The notes: generated by a model from the letters alone, not told the origin. Shown: positions 32,239 to 44,086, counted from the first letter of the stretch. The stretch is 64,000 nucleotides of DNA from Synanceia verrucosa (GCA_029721515.1 JAQQSB010001436.1:49996-113995); one strand, 5' to 3'. Numbers and translations are program-made.

Positions 32239-33732
32239 ATGCGTCAAAAAGATGATGTACCTTTTGCTGAGATGCTGAACAGAATCCGTGTCAAAGGAAA
32301 GACAGATGACTTGTTGGAGGAAGATAAAGCTCTGCTTTATCAGACAATCACAGATCAGGCTCACTGTCCTAAAGATGTTCTGCATATCTATGCTACCAAC
32401 AAACAAGTTGATGAGCATAACTCTGCTGTGTTAACTGAGTTTCACTCTGACATTGTGAAAATAAATGCAGACGACTATCAGAAAGACCCCAGAACTGGCA
32501 GAATGGAAAGAAAGGCCGTACCTTATCAAGGCACTAAAAAAGAACTACCTGATTACATAAATGTTGCACTTGGTGCTCGTGTGATGATTACCAGAAACAT
32601 TGATGTTCAGGCTGGCCTTTGTAATGGAACATTTGCTCTGATTTCACAGATTGTGACTGATGTAGGTGGTCCACATGTGTGTAAACTTGGTTTGCAACTT
32701 GTCAGTGGAAGTAATACTGGTGCAGCTGATAATGTTGTGTTCATAAAAAGAGAGGAAGAGAATCTGAAGCAGAAAGGAGTGGTTCGCAGACAGTTTCCAT
32801 TAAAACTGGCATTCGCTTGTACGATCCATAAAGTTCAAGGTATGACAGCTTCTTCTGCTGTTGTATCACTGAAAGGCATCTTTGAGCATGGCATGGCTTA
32901 TGTAGCTCTCAGCAGAGTAACTTCTCTCAGTGGACTACATATTCTGGATTTTGATGAGAAAAAGATACACGCTAACCCAGAGATCAAAGTGGCTCTTGCT
33001 AGTATGGCAGAAGTTTCATTGCAGGATGTTATGCCTCTTTTTCATCTCCCATTAGAAGCATTTGACAGACCAGATACTCTGACTGTTGTCCATCATAACA
33101 CAGAAGGACTACCAGCTCATGTCTCTGACCTTAAAAGTCACCATGAGCTTCCTCTGGCAGACATCTTGTGTCTAACTGAAACTCACCTTGTGGGATCTTT
33201 TGTATCTGAAAGTCTTCAGTTAGACGGTTACAACTTGTTTCATCGAAACAGAAACGTGTCCTATACTAACAACCCTAACATGGCCAACAAAAGCGGTGGT
33301 GGAATTGCGATCTATGTGAAAAACCACATCAAAGTACAGGAGAAGCGTTACATCCAGAACGCTACTGACATTGAGTTTACTGTTGTTAAACTTGAAGCAC
33401 CATTCAAAGGTGTCATTGCAGCAGTTTACAGACCTCCGAGCTACAGTGTTCAGTCTTTCTTGTCCAATCTGGAAAACCTGTTAGATGCGCTGGAAATACT
33501 GGATCAACATCCGATCTTAGTTTGTGGAGATTTTAATGAAGATCTGTTGTCTGGAACAAACAAGCCAATACTGGCACTGTTTGAGTCTAAAGGTTACGGC
33601 CAAGTGATCAGTTCATCTACCACAGAGAAAAATACACTGTTGGACCCTGTTTTCATCTCAAGGCCACAGTGCTGTTTGTATTCAGGTGTGCTAAAACGTA
33701 CTACAGCTATCATAATCCTGTCTACTGTGTAG
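32239..33732 (+). CDS. Copy B segment 5: helicase C-half plus EEP, altered C terminus
   Basis: Contains [19 protein letters not shown], then EEP motifs TETHL, AVYRPPS and [10 protein letters not shown] one-base loss at 33693-33696 replaces the final SYHNPVYC segment with unrelated residues and stops at 33732, so the last catalytic His of EEP is missing. Confidence 0.88.
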   Translation: MRQKDDVPFAEMLNRIRVKGKTDDLLEEDKALLYQTITDQAHCPKDVLHIYATNKQVDEHNSAVLTEFHSDIVKINADDYQKDPRTGRMERKAVPYQGTKKELPDYINVALGARVMITRNIDVQAGLCNGTFALISQIVTDVGGPHVCKLGLQLVSGSNTGAADNVVFIKREEENLKQKGVVRRQFPLKLAFACTIHKVQGMTASSAVVSLKGIFEHGMAYVALSRVTSLSGLHILDFDEKKIHANPEIKVALASMAEVSLQDVMPLFHLPLEAFDRPDTLTVVHHNTEGLPAHVSDLKSHHELPLADILCLTETHLVGSFVSESLQLDGYNLFHRNRNVSYTNNPNMANKSGGGIAIYVKNHIKVQEKRYIQNATDIEFTVVKLEAPFKGVIAAVYRPPSYSVQSFLSNLENLLDALEILDQHPILVCGDFNEDLLSGTNKPILALFESKGYGQVISSSTTEKNTLLDPVFISRPQCCLYSGVLKRTTAIIILSTV

Positions 33733-33802
33733 TGAACTTTTAAGTCTTGTCAGCAAACCATAACTGTTGTAAAATTCAGAAGTCTCAATCCTTTACAGTA
33801 AT

Positions 33803-34917
33803 GATGGGGGGGGTCGTCCTTTGAAGGGAGGGTGGGATGGAGGGACGATCCCCCCGACAATAAAGTAGATGTCCGTCGTTTGCAGATATGATGAAAAATG
33901 GGAGATTTTTATCTTCCATTTTATTCAGTGGCAAATACTTTGAGAGAGAGCATTGTTTTGTACAGAGCATTATATTTCCAGAGCATTGTTTTTACAGAGA
34001 GTTATATTTCCAGAGCATTGTTTTTACAGAGAATTATATTTATTTTAAATTCACAACAAATTTAGTTGCTCTAATTATAAAATGTCAACCAGTTGAGCTG
34101 GGCCTAGGTACACAAGTGACAAGTGACATGAAGCAATGTAGTGTTTATTTCCTCTGGTCATTGAAAACGTAAACAGGCTGATCACTGTCCATGTGTTTTT
34201 CTAACAGATTCTCTACTTTGTGTCAACAAACACTTTTAAAGGCCAACATATATAATGGGGGGGATCGTCCTTTGCAGCCAGGCTATAACATCTGGTCCTG
34301 GCTGCTCCAGCCTCTCAGAGGCTGGCAGGGATGGAGGGACGATCCCTCCGACAAAAAAACTAGATGTCCGTCGTTTACAGATATGATGAAAAATGGGAGA
34401 TTTTTATCTTCCATTTTATTGAGTGGCAAATACTTTGTGAGGAACTAAGAATTTTACAGAGCATTATATGTACAGAGCATTATATTTACAGAACATTATA
34501 TGTACAGAGCATTATATTTACAGAGCATTATATGTACAGAGCATTATATTTACAGAGCATTATATTTACAGAGCATTATATTTACAGAGCATTATATTTA
34601 CAGAACATTATATGTACAGAGCATTATATTTACAGAGCATTATATGTACAGAGCATTATATTTACAGAGCATTATATTTACAGAGCATTGTTTTGTACAG
34701 AGTGTTATATTTTCAGAGCATTATGTTTATATTAAATTCACAACAAATTAAATTACTCTTAGTTGAGCTGGGCCCAGGCACACAAGTGGTAAGTAACATG
34801 AAGCAATGTACTGTTTATTTCCTCTGTTCATTGAGGAGGTAAACATGCTGATCACTGTCTATGTGTTTGTCTAACTGTTTCTTTTCTCTATGTGAGCAAA
34901 CACCTTTAAAGGCCAAC
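33803..34917 (+). repeat. Tandem duplication block with foldbacks and 16-bp minisatellite, copy B
   Basis: Homologous to 12166-13376. The first block has one fewer TTTTGTACAGAG-type repeat than A. The minisatellite (34453-34691) has about 15 units. It is non-coding. Confidence 0.8.
33859..33864 (+). terminator. Poly(A) signal AATAAA, copy B transposase
   Basis: Same position relative to the gene and foldback as in copy A. Confidence 0.55.
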
Positions 34918-36313
34918 AGGTCCAGCAGCACAGTTCCTCACTGCTGGACTCAAAGATCCATGTGCCTGGGCCACGTGGAGACGCCACACCGAGAGGCCTC
35001 TGCTTCAAACCGCCTGCTCCTGTGCCTGGTATCTACTGTTTAATTATTTCAATGCTGCAAGTGACTTCCAGTGATACACTCCATTCTGACCAGTTCATGT
35101 CATCTCTGCCTTCCTCTGCTCTGTTAGAGTTCCTACTGAAAGGTGAAGGCACATCCATGTGACTGAAGCGAGGCCATGCTGACAGAGGGGAGCCTGGACA
35201 ACAGGACAACCAGACAGCCGGTGTGGACCTGGAGCTGGACCCAGTCATTCTGTAAGTGAACTTTACAATCCATACTTTATGCATAGCTGAAATAATAACA
35301 CATGTGCACTTGTACTGACTGTCAGGAAGGACACCTGTCATAACCTTTGTTTTGTGTTTGTGCTCTAGTGCCTCCCATCCCTGGCAATCAGAGATGAAAG
35401 GGGACTCCAGCAGCACTGGGACTCTACGTCTCCACTGAACAAATCTCTGGACCTGGACCTGGTATGGGACTTTTTTTCAGGTTTTTCTCTGTCAGACCAC
35501 CTTAGTGGTTCAGCATGACTCTTTACACTGTCAATAAACAGAAAACATGTTCACACAGCAAACTATTGTGGAAGGATGTCCATCTGCATCACTGCTGTTA
35601 CAATTCTGTCTCCTGTCCTCATCACAGAACTAGAACCATGTGGACCAGAACCACGAGGACCACAGGACTGCAGGACCTGAACCATGTGGACCAGAACCAC
35701 GTGGACCACAGGACCAGAGCATCAGAGGCAGAGCAGCTGTGTGATTCTTCAGCTGGACTCAAACTAACTGTAAGCAGTCTGACTTCAGATGATTACAGGG
35801 TGACACAGTGTGTAATATTTACTGTTTACAACATTTGAACTGGAGCAAAACACAAGGGATGAAAAATAAAACACTAACATGTTATGTGTTAGTGAGTGAT
35901 TGTTGTATATTATCCAGTGTTGTTTCGCTTTGTTATGACACCTGTCATCTTGTTTACAGGAAAGCCTGGCTTCAGACAGTCTTCAGCACCACAGAGAGTT
36001 CAACTCAACCCAGCTGCTTCCTGTTTGCTCCTGTTGGGATTCACTGAATGAAATGGCATCAATCTTTCCTGTGGTGGAGACAGGATCTTCTCCTAAACTT
36101 TACAAAGACTGCATGCTCAGCCGTCCTGGTAGGGGATCCCTCTTAGACCTTGGCCTACCTAAAGGTTTCTCCCTTTTTTCCTCAAGGAGGTTTCGTGGGA
36201 GTTTTTCCTGACATGCTTTGAGGGTCTAAGGCTGATGATGCTTGATACTGAAGATTTGAAGCTTCACCTGTTCTCTGCAATGAAATTATTACAATAAAGG
36301 TATTGTGTGAAAC
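34897..36313 (+). ncRNA. Probable spliced non-coding locus, copy B
   Basis: All splice sites of the copy A locus are kept: introns 35252-35368, 35462-35627 and 35770-35959, and AATAAA at 36293-36298. The third acceptor reads TTTACAGG rather than TTTACAGC. Exon sequence is nearly identical to A, and no multi-exon protein is evident. Confidence 0.5.
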
Positions 36314-36537
36314 AAGAGCAACATTGCCTGTCTGATCTATCTGGAAGGGAACTGCTTATGGTAATAATTGTTTGAATAATAACACTTTAATTGAAGCAGC
36401 TCACCTTGGATATTTATATTCATGTGTATTAGTTTGTAAAATGAGTTAAAGGTTCATGATTTTAGTGCTGAGATTTCTTACTGTAGATTAGCTGATGAGG
36501 CTGCTGTTAATATGTTAAGAGAGAAGCCACAGTAAAG

Positions 36538-36600
36538 ATGCTGCACGACAGTGAATCAGTGAAGAAGAAGACTACGAAGACAGAAGAGGAGGACAAATGA
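36538..36600 (+). other. Micro-ORF (20 codons plus stop), copy B
   Basis: Same frame as at 14999 in A, with one extra codon in the Lys/Thr run and the frame otherwise kept. Confidence 0.25.
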
Positions 36601-36779
36601 GAGGTAAGGTAAGGTCTGTAAGCACAACACTTAGCAGGAATTTCTGTTTAACTATGGTGACATGATGAGGCCTTTGAGGTCAAAGCAGGAACACACACAT
36701 AGGGGTTTTAACAAGTACTGCCTACTTCTAATAGAAACTTTATTAAAACTAAAATATTACATAGTTTGGGTTCATTCAA

Positions 36780-37502
36780 CTTTTCAATGCTCTTCAAACT
36801 AATTATAAATTCATATATTTTCAACATTCAACTTTAAATTCACATTCATGAATTATACAATCATAATTTTTCAACATTCATTCTACTTAACCTTCATATT
36901 ACTACATTCAACCCAGCATTCAGCAGTTTGGCTTAGGCTTTTATTTTCAAAATTTCTATTCATACAATTCATTCTCATTCATACATTCAACCCAGCATTC
37001 AGCAGTTTGGCTGAATGCTGAATGCATTCAGCATTCAGGCTTGATACAGGCTTCTGATTGGTCAATGCTAATTATATACTTCACCATGTATATATTTCAC
37101 CATTCAGCTTTTACATTCAAATTCATGGATTATACATTCATAATTTTTCAACATTCATTCTGCTTAACCTTCATACTACTACATTCAACCCAGCATTCAG
37201 CAGTTTGCTTAGGCTTTCATTTTCAAAGTTTCTATTCATACAATTCATTCTCCTTCAAACATTCAACCCAGCGTTCAGCAGTTTGGCTTCAGCTTTCATT
37301 TTCAAAGTTTCAATTCATACAATTCATTCTCATTCAAACATTCAACCCAGCATTCAGCAGTTTGGCTTCAGCTTTCATTTTCAAAATTTCAATTCATACA
37401 ATTCATTCTCATTCATACATTCAACCCAGCATTAGCATTCGGCAGCGTAGCTTCAGCTGCGGGCATTCACACCCGCAATTGCTTCAGCAATTGCTCTTCT
37501 AG
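36780..37502 (+). repeat. Satellite tail and 3' terminus of copy B, with palindrome
   Basis: Satellite units lead to the same perfect 28-bp palindrome as in A (37011-37038). Short-unit interior sequence follows, then satellite again, hairpin 37475-37494 and CTAG 37499-37502. Confidence 0.85.
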
Positions 37503-39044
37503 TATTACATTTAAAACCCCCCTACTCAAAACTTTGAACCGCTACTCCTCCCGCACCGTTGGTCGTAGAAACGCCGTTCCCACGCCAAAACGACCGGCTC
37601 GGCCGGGAATGGTGTGCTTGTATTCAGAATTTTGATATTCCTTATATTTTCCGAGTTATGGCCCATAATCCATTTCAAAATTTCCCATAGGAAATGAATG
37701 GGGCTTCAGACTTTTTCAGTCATTGAACCTCACTGAACAAACGCTCACAGCTTCCTCGTAGTTCTGCCTAGAAACTCCATTCAACGTGTAAAACGCAGGA
37801 AATTTTCCTGGCTACATTTTCATAATTCATCATTTATTAAAAAAATGTATAGTTTATTCAGCATTTCGCCTTATGTCAGACCATGGAGAGCAGAGTTTAA
37901 CATGGGTGTCTATTGCGTGCACTAGAGTGGGAGAACTACACACCTAGAGTGGAGAGCAGCTTCTGAATCAGCTGAAAAATATTTTGAAACGGTGATTGCG
38001 AGGGCTACGTACGCCCCACTGACATAATTTATACATCAAAACGTTGGAAATTTCATCCCGATCGTAGCGATGTGCCTCTCATGCCTGTGAGATTTATAGT
38101 TTTGGCTCCAGACCCTTAATTAGGTGGGCACCTCCAGAAATCCCTCCATAGACTGCAATGTTAAATTTCAGAGGAAAAGGCGTGAGAGAGCAGAAAAACC
38201 TCTTGTGTTTAACCTGCCGCTGTCAGCCTTCTGAGTGGGCTAGAGACATAAAATTCACATCGATGCGATCATCGCGAGCTCCTGCCGCCCACGGTCCAAA
38301 CCCCAAAGCTTTACTCCTTACGGTTGTGGAGTTATTCAGAGGAGTTTGGCAGGGTCTGACTCAGTTCAAATGAATGGCAGTCTATGGGGACATAAGCTGG
38401 TGCAGGGAGAGGGAGTGAGAAGGAGGGGCCGTCTCCATGGAAACGGCCCAGCTCTGTGTGTGGCACTTGGGCTGCAGTGAGCATGTCTGTGATACAGGCT
38501 TCTGATTGGTCAATGCTCATGATAAAGAGAGTGGATGCCATAATCAATCATTCATATACAGACTGACCAGGGGTGTGTCTAGACTTTTTCATAGGGGTGG
38601 CCCTGGCCCAAGGGGGGCCCAAGTCAGTCAGGGGTGGCCAGCAGAGTTATATGATATGCATGCATCTCCCTCAACATAGCATTGTTAAATTCAAACATTT
38701 TCACCATTCAGCTTTTACATTCAAATTCATGGATTATACATTCATCATTTTTCAACATTCATTCTGCTTAACCTTCATACTACTACATTCAACCCAGCAT
38801 TCAGCAGTTTGGCTTAGGCTTTTATTTTCAAAATTTCTATTCATACAATTCATTCTCATTCATACATTCAACCCAGCATTCAGCAGTTTGGCTTCAGCTT
38901 TTATTTTCAAAATTTCAATTCGTACAAATTCATTCTCATTCAAACATTCAACCCAGCATTCAGCAGCATTCAGCAGCATTCAGCAGCGTAGCTTCAGCTG
39001 CGGGCATTCACACCCCGTAATTGCTTCAGCAATTGCTCTTCTAG
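37503..39044 (+). repeat. Short Helitron unit n5 (head type I)
   Basis: TATTACATTTAAAACC head, 71-codon frame at 38158-38373, then satellite with an extra CAGCAGCATT expansion near 38960. Ends at CTAG 39041-39044. A 323-codon open frame across its end into the next unit is a satellite artefact. Confidence 0.8.
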
Positions 39045-40705
39045 TTGGTGTGAATGCCCAAAGCATTCACACCTATGTTCTCCTACCTTTATTATTATTA
39101 TTATTATTCTTCCCCCCACTTTTTCGCCGCGCTTCTTCTCCCACAGTTTTCAAGCTAGAAACTTCAAACGAACTTCAAAACGTGCGCCTTCATCGGGAAT
39201 GGTGTGCTTGTATTTTTCATAACCGTAACCTTCATAATTTCAAAATTATTAACAATAATTCAAAAATTTTTCCCATTGGAAATGAATGGGGAGAGCTTCA
39301 AACTTCAAAAATTTTCAACCTCGAACAAACCTTCATAACTCCTTCATACTTTCACTTAGAAACTTCATTCAACTTTCAAAACGCGGCAAATTTTCCTGGC
39401 TACATATTCATAATTCATCTTCAATTCAAAAAATGTACGGTTCATTCACAATTTCATCATATCTCAGACCATGAAATCTTCAAAAATCTGCCTTTAACAT
39501 GGGTGTCTATTGCGTGCACTAGAGTGGGAGAACTACACACCTAGAGTGGAGAGCAGTGTCTGAAGCGTCTGAAAAAAATATTTTTAAATCGCGATTGTGA
39601 GGGCTACGTACACCCCACGGACATAATTTTTACATCAAAACGTTGGAAATCTTGTCCCGATCGTAGCGATGTGTCTCTCTTGTCTGTGAGGTTTATAGTT
39701 TTGGCTCCAGACCCTTAATTAGGGCGGCATCTCCAGAAATCCCTCCATAGACTGCAATGTTAATTTTCAGAGGAAAAGGCGTGAGGGAGCAGAGAAACCT
39801 CTTGTGTTTAACCTGCCGCTGTCAGCCTTCTGAGTGGGCTAGAGACATAAAATTTACATCGCTGCGATCGTCGCGAGCTCCTGCCGCCCACGGTCCAAAC
39901 CCCAAAGCTGTACTCCTCACGGTTTTGGAGTTATTTAGAGGAGTTCGGCAGGGTCTGACTCAGTTCAAATGAATGGCAGTCTAAGGGGACAGAAGCTGGC
40001 GCAGGGAGAGGGAGTGAGAAGGAGGGCCGTCTCCATGGAAACGGCCCAGCTCTTGGCAGTTGACCTCAAGTGACCCTGCCTGGGGCTTATACAGGCTTCT
40101 GATCGATCAATGCTCATGATACAGAGAGTGGATGACATCATCAATCACACACACACACAGACAGACCAGGGGCGTGTCTAGACTTTTTTAAAGGGGGGGC
40201 CGGGGCCCAAGGGGGGCCCAAGTCATGCAGGGGTGGCCAGCAGAATTAGGTCAAACTCCAGAGGGGTAACTGTTTCCTCACAGGAAGCTGTGTCTATGAC
40301 TGTCCTTTCAAAATAAAAGTCCAGAATTCTGATTGAGTCTTCACAGGAAACAAAGTCAGGCACGCACATAGCGCGTGCTTCGGTGTGTTCGATTGCAACA
40401 TGGATCTGGGACAGGCACACATTTACATTCAACTTTTGAATAAAATTCAAACATTTTCACCATTCAGCTTTTAAATTCAAATTCATGAATTATACATTCA
40501 TAATTTTTCAACACTCATTCTGCTTAACCTTCATACTACTACATTCAACCCAGCATTCAGCAGTTTGGCTTCAGCTTTCATTTTCAAAATTTCAATTCGT
40601 ACAATTCATTCTCATTCATACATTCAACCCAGCATTAGCATTCGGCAGCGTAGCTTCAGCTGCGGGCATTCACACCCGCAATTGCTTCAGCAATTGCTCT
40701 TCTAG
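39045..40705 (+). repeat. Short Helitron unit n6 (head type III)
   Basis: The head hairpin GGTGTGAATGC...GCATTCACACC follows CTAG. The middle block includes the 71-codon frame 39757-39972, a single hairpin repeat with two changes near 40361-40379 (GCACGCACATAGCGCGTGC), about two satellite units, and CTAG 40702-40705. Confidence 0.8.
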
Positions 40706-42626
40706 TTGGTGTGAATGCCCCAAGGCATTCACACCTATGTTCTCCTACCTTTATTATTATTATTATTATTATGTGCCTGCCGTCGAGCAAGGCTGGCGAA
40801 GCCAGCCTTGCGAGCACGGCGGCACATATTACTATTCCTTTTGGGGGGGAGGCCCCAAGTGTCTTAGCATTCATGGCAGGCGAAGCCTGCCATGAATGCT
40901 TGTGGTAGGTCCAAAACACACATAAATGATGGAAAATGATAAAAAATATCAAAAACCACCAAAAAAATCCATCCAAACACCATAAAAAACACTGTGTTTT
41001 AAGCCAGCAACGCGCTTATTAGTATTCAGGACGGGAGTTTATTTTTTTTATTATTATTATAGACACATTTTCGGCAATTAATGCGGGTCGTACCGTAAGG
41101 TGCACCCAGGCATGACATATATCAAATCGTGCGTCTCGATCGTGCCACGATGGCTATTACTTTTCTCCGTCAAAACTGTTACCATGGCGACGCTAGACCC
41201 CAAAAACCGACGAAAATTTCTCATTGAAATGAATGGGAGCGAGGTCAGACTTCAAACTTTGGGGCTTCACCGAACAAACAGTCACAGCTCCCTCATACTT
41301 TCACCTAGAAACTCCATTCAACTTGCAAAACGCAGCAAATTTACCTGACTACATTTTCATAATTCATCATCTTGTCATAAAATGTACCGTTTGTCCGTCA
41401 GATCGATTTATTCAGAGCCTGGAAAATGTCAAAAATCAGAGCTTAACATGGGTGTCTATTGCGTGCACTAGAGTGACACAACTACACACCTAGAGTGGAG
41501 AGCAGTTTCAGAATCGTCTGAGTTTTTTTTTTTAAATCGCGATTGTGAGGGCTACGTTCACTCCACCGACATAATTTTTACAGCAAAACGTTGGAAATTT
41601 CGTCCCGGTCGTAGCGATGTGTCTCTTATGTCTCTGAGATTTATGGTTTTGGCTCCAGACCCTTAATTAGGGCAGCACCTCCCAAAATTCTCTCCATTGG
41701 GCCCAATGTTAATTTTCAGAGGAAAAGGCGTGAGAAAGCAGGAAAACCTCTTGTGTTTAACCTGCCGCTGACGGGCTTCTGAGTGGGCTAGAGACATAAA
41801 ATTTACATCGCTGCGATCCTCGCGAGCTCCTGCCGCCTACGGTCCAAACCCCAAAGCTGTACGCCTTACGGTTGGGGAGTTATTTAGAGGAGTTCGGCAG
41901 GGTGTGACTCAGCTTGAAATCAATGGCAGTCAGTGAGAGCCAGTGTGGGGGACAGACCAGGGGCACGCCTAGACTTTTCCATAGGGGTGCCCCTTGGGGT
42001 GTTGAAGCCATGCAAGGGTGGCCAGCAGAATTAGGTGATATGCATGAACCTCCATCACCATAGCATCATTCACATGCAAAAATCTAAGCTCTACTGCTTA
42101 TAGTTTTTTTTATACGATAGGTGATTCGACAGGTCAGCTCATCATCAGTGGCAGAGTGTGACTGGTTGTTGGTGTGTGTGTATCAGATCCACATAGACAC
42201 ACATATAGAGATTAAGTGATGATATGATACAGGCTTCTGATTGCCCATTACCAATGATACAGAGAGTGGATGACATCATTGATCACACACACAGACAGGA
42301 AGCTCAGGCTGTTTCCTTCAAAATAAAAGTCTGTTTTTTCAAAATAAAAGCCCCCAACTTCGGAGGGGTAACTTTTTTCCTCACAGGAAGCTGTGGAGAT
42401 GACTATCCTTTCAAAGTAAAAGCCCCAAACTCTGATTTAAGCGTCACAGGAAACAAGGTGTGTTTGTTTTCAACACGAACCTGGGACAGGCACGCACGAA
42501 GTGCGTGCTTCGGTGCAGGAGAGGGTCACCATGCATCAGGCTGGGCCTACATGGCCCGGCATCATGTGGGCCCGGCGTCATGTGTGCAGGCACATATTAA
42601 AATTTCTTCAGGAATTTTTTGTCTAG
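40706..42626 (+). repeat. Short Helitron unit n7 (head type IV, distinct family)
   Basis: Opens with the GGTGTGAATGCC hairpin (12-bp stem here), then large GAA-loop hairpins (40772-40826 and 40866-40900). Body sequence diverges from the other units, without the 79-bp satellite. Its 3' hairpin has different arms (AAAATTTC and GGAATTTT) but the same TTCA loop, followed by CTAG at 42623-42626. A related unit is n11. Confidence 0.75.
40772..40900 (+). repeat. Paired GAA-loop hairpins in unit n7
   Basis: The first structure has an outer stem TGTGCC...GGCACA (40772-40826) and an inner 10-bp perfect stem with arms CAAGGCTGGC and GCCAGCCTTG around GAA. The second is a perfect 16-bp stem, 40866-40881 with 40885-40900, also with a GAA loop. 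Confidence 0.9.
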
Positions 42627-44086
42627 TTATTATTTTTCTTCCGCTCACTTTTTCGCCGCGCTTCTCCTCCCACAGTTTTCAAGCTAGAAACTTCAAACCA
42701 ACTTCAAAACGTGCGGCTTCATCGGGAATAGTACGGATGTATTCAGAATTTTGATAACTTTCATAATTTCCGAGTTATTAACCATAATTCATCAAAATTT
42801 TCCCATTGAAAATGAATGGGGAGAGCTTCAAACTTCAAAAATTTTCAACCTCGAACAAACCTTCATAACTCCTTCATACTTTCACTTAGAAACTTCATTC
42901 CACTTTCAAAACGCAGTAAATTTCCCTGGCGACATATTCACAAATCATTGTCAATTCAAAAATGTACAGTTCATTCACAATTTCCACTAATGTCAGACCA
43001 TGAAATCTTCAAAAATCAGCATTTAACATGGGTGTCTATTGCGTGCACTAGAGTGGGAGAACTACACACCTAGAGTGGAGAGCAGTGTCTGAAGCGTCTG
43101 AAAAAATATTTTTAAATCGCGATTGTGAGGGCTACGTACACCCCACGGACATAATTTTTACATCAAAACGTTGGAAATCTTGTCCCGATCGTAGCGATGT
43201 GTCTCTCGTGTCTGTGAGGTTTATAGTTTTGGCTCCAGACCCTTAATTAGGGCGGCACCTCCAGAAATCCCTCCATAGACTGCAATGTTAATTTTCAGAG
43301 GAAAAGGCGTGAGGAAGCAGAAAAACCTCTTGTGTTTAACCTGCCGCTGTCAGCCTTCTGAGTGGGCTAGAGACATGAAATTTACACCGCTGCGACCCTC
43401 ATGAGCTCCTGCCGCCACGGTCCAAACCCCAAAGCTGTACTCCTCACGGTTTTGGAGTTATTTAGAGGAGTTCGGCAGGGTCTGACTCAGTTCAAATGAA
43501 TGGCAGCCTAAGGGGGCAGAAGGAGACAGAGGCTGGTGCAGGGAGAGGGAGTGAGAAGGGAGGGCCGTCTCCATGGAAACGGCCCAGCTCTGTGTGTGGC
43601 ACTTGGGCTGCAGTGAGCATGCCTGTGATACAGGCTTCTGATTGGTCAGTGCTAATTATATACTTCACCATGTATATATTTCACCATTCAGCTTTTAAAT
43701 TCAAATTCATGGATTATACATTCATAATTTTTCAACATTCATTCTGCTTAACCTTCATACTACTACATTCAACCCAGCATTTAGCAGTTTGCTTAGGCTT
43801 TTATTTTCAAAGTTTCTATTCATACAATTCATTCTCCTTCAAACATTCAACCCAGCATTCAGCAGTTTGGCTTTGGCTTTTATTTTCAAAGTTTCAATTC
43901 ATACAATTCATTCTCATTCAAACATTCAACCCAGCATTCAGCAGTTTGGCTTCAGCTTTCATTTTCAAAATTTCAATTCGTACAATTCATTCTCATTCAT
44001 ACATTCAACCCAGCATTAGCATTCAGCAGCGTAGCTTCAGCTGCGGGCATTCACACCCGCAATTGCTTCAGCAATTGCTCTTCTAG
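42627..44086 (+). repeat. Short Helitron unit n8 (head type II)
   Basis: TTATTATTTTTCTTCC head. The 71-codon frame is broken by TGA at about 43402. Satellite units run at about 43780-44010, and CTAG is at 44083-44086. Confidence 0.8.

Larger units (their letters stand above)
26723..33732 (+). pseudogene. Helitron protease-Rep-helicase-EEP transposase, copy B (frameshifted)
   Basis: It has the same domain order as copies A and C. The lesions, judged against C, are: one A short at 28468-28473; one T short at 29580-29582; one T short at 29678-29680; one A short at 29805-29809 (the last three together restore frame); three separate one-base losses between about 30266 and 30330, again frame-restoring; one A short at 30805-30810 (shared with A); an extra C at 32226-32227; and one base short at 33693-33696, which replaces the last residues. 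The gene is therefore split into five frames and loses the terminal EEP His motif. Most lesions are homopolymer indels. Confidence 0.93.
22420..37502 (+). mobile_element. Autonomous-type Helitron, long copy B (decayed)
   Basis: Bounded by CTAG 22416-22419 and its own hairpin (37475-37494) plus CTAG 37499-37502, giving 15,083 bp. The layout matches copy A throughout: type II head, two GTA-loop hairpins (23683-23756), minus-strand ORF, leader intron, transposase, duplication block, spliced locus, and palindromic rearranged tail. It shares with A two transposase lesions and the tail palindrome, but its N-terminal coding region is closer to C. Confidence 0.8.

Noticed and set aside
38573..39544. 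323-codon open frame across units n5 and n6
   Set aside because: It crosses a CTAG unit junction and is built from 79-bp satellite translated in rotating phase, with no domain or start context to support a gene.
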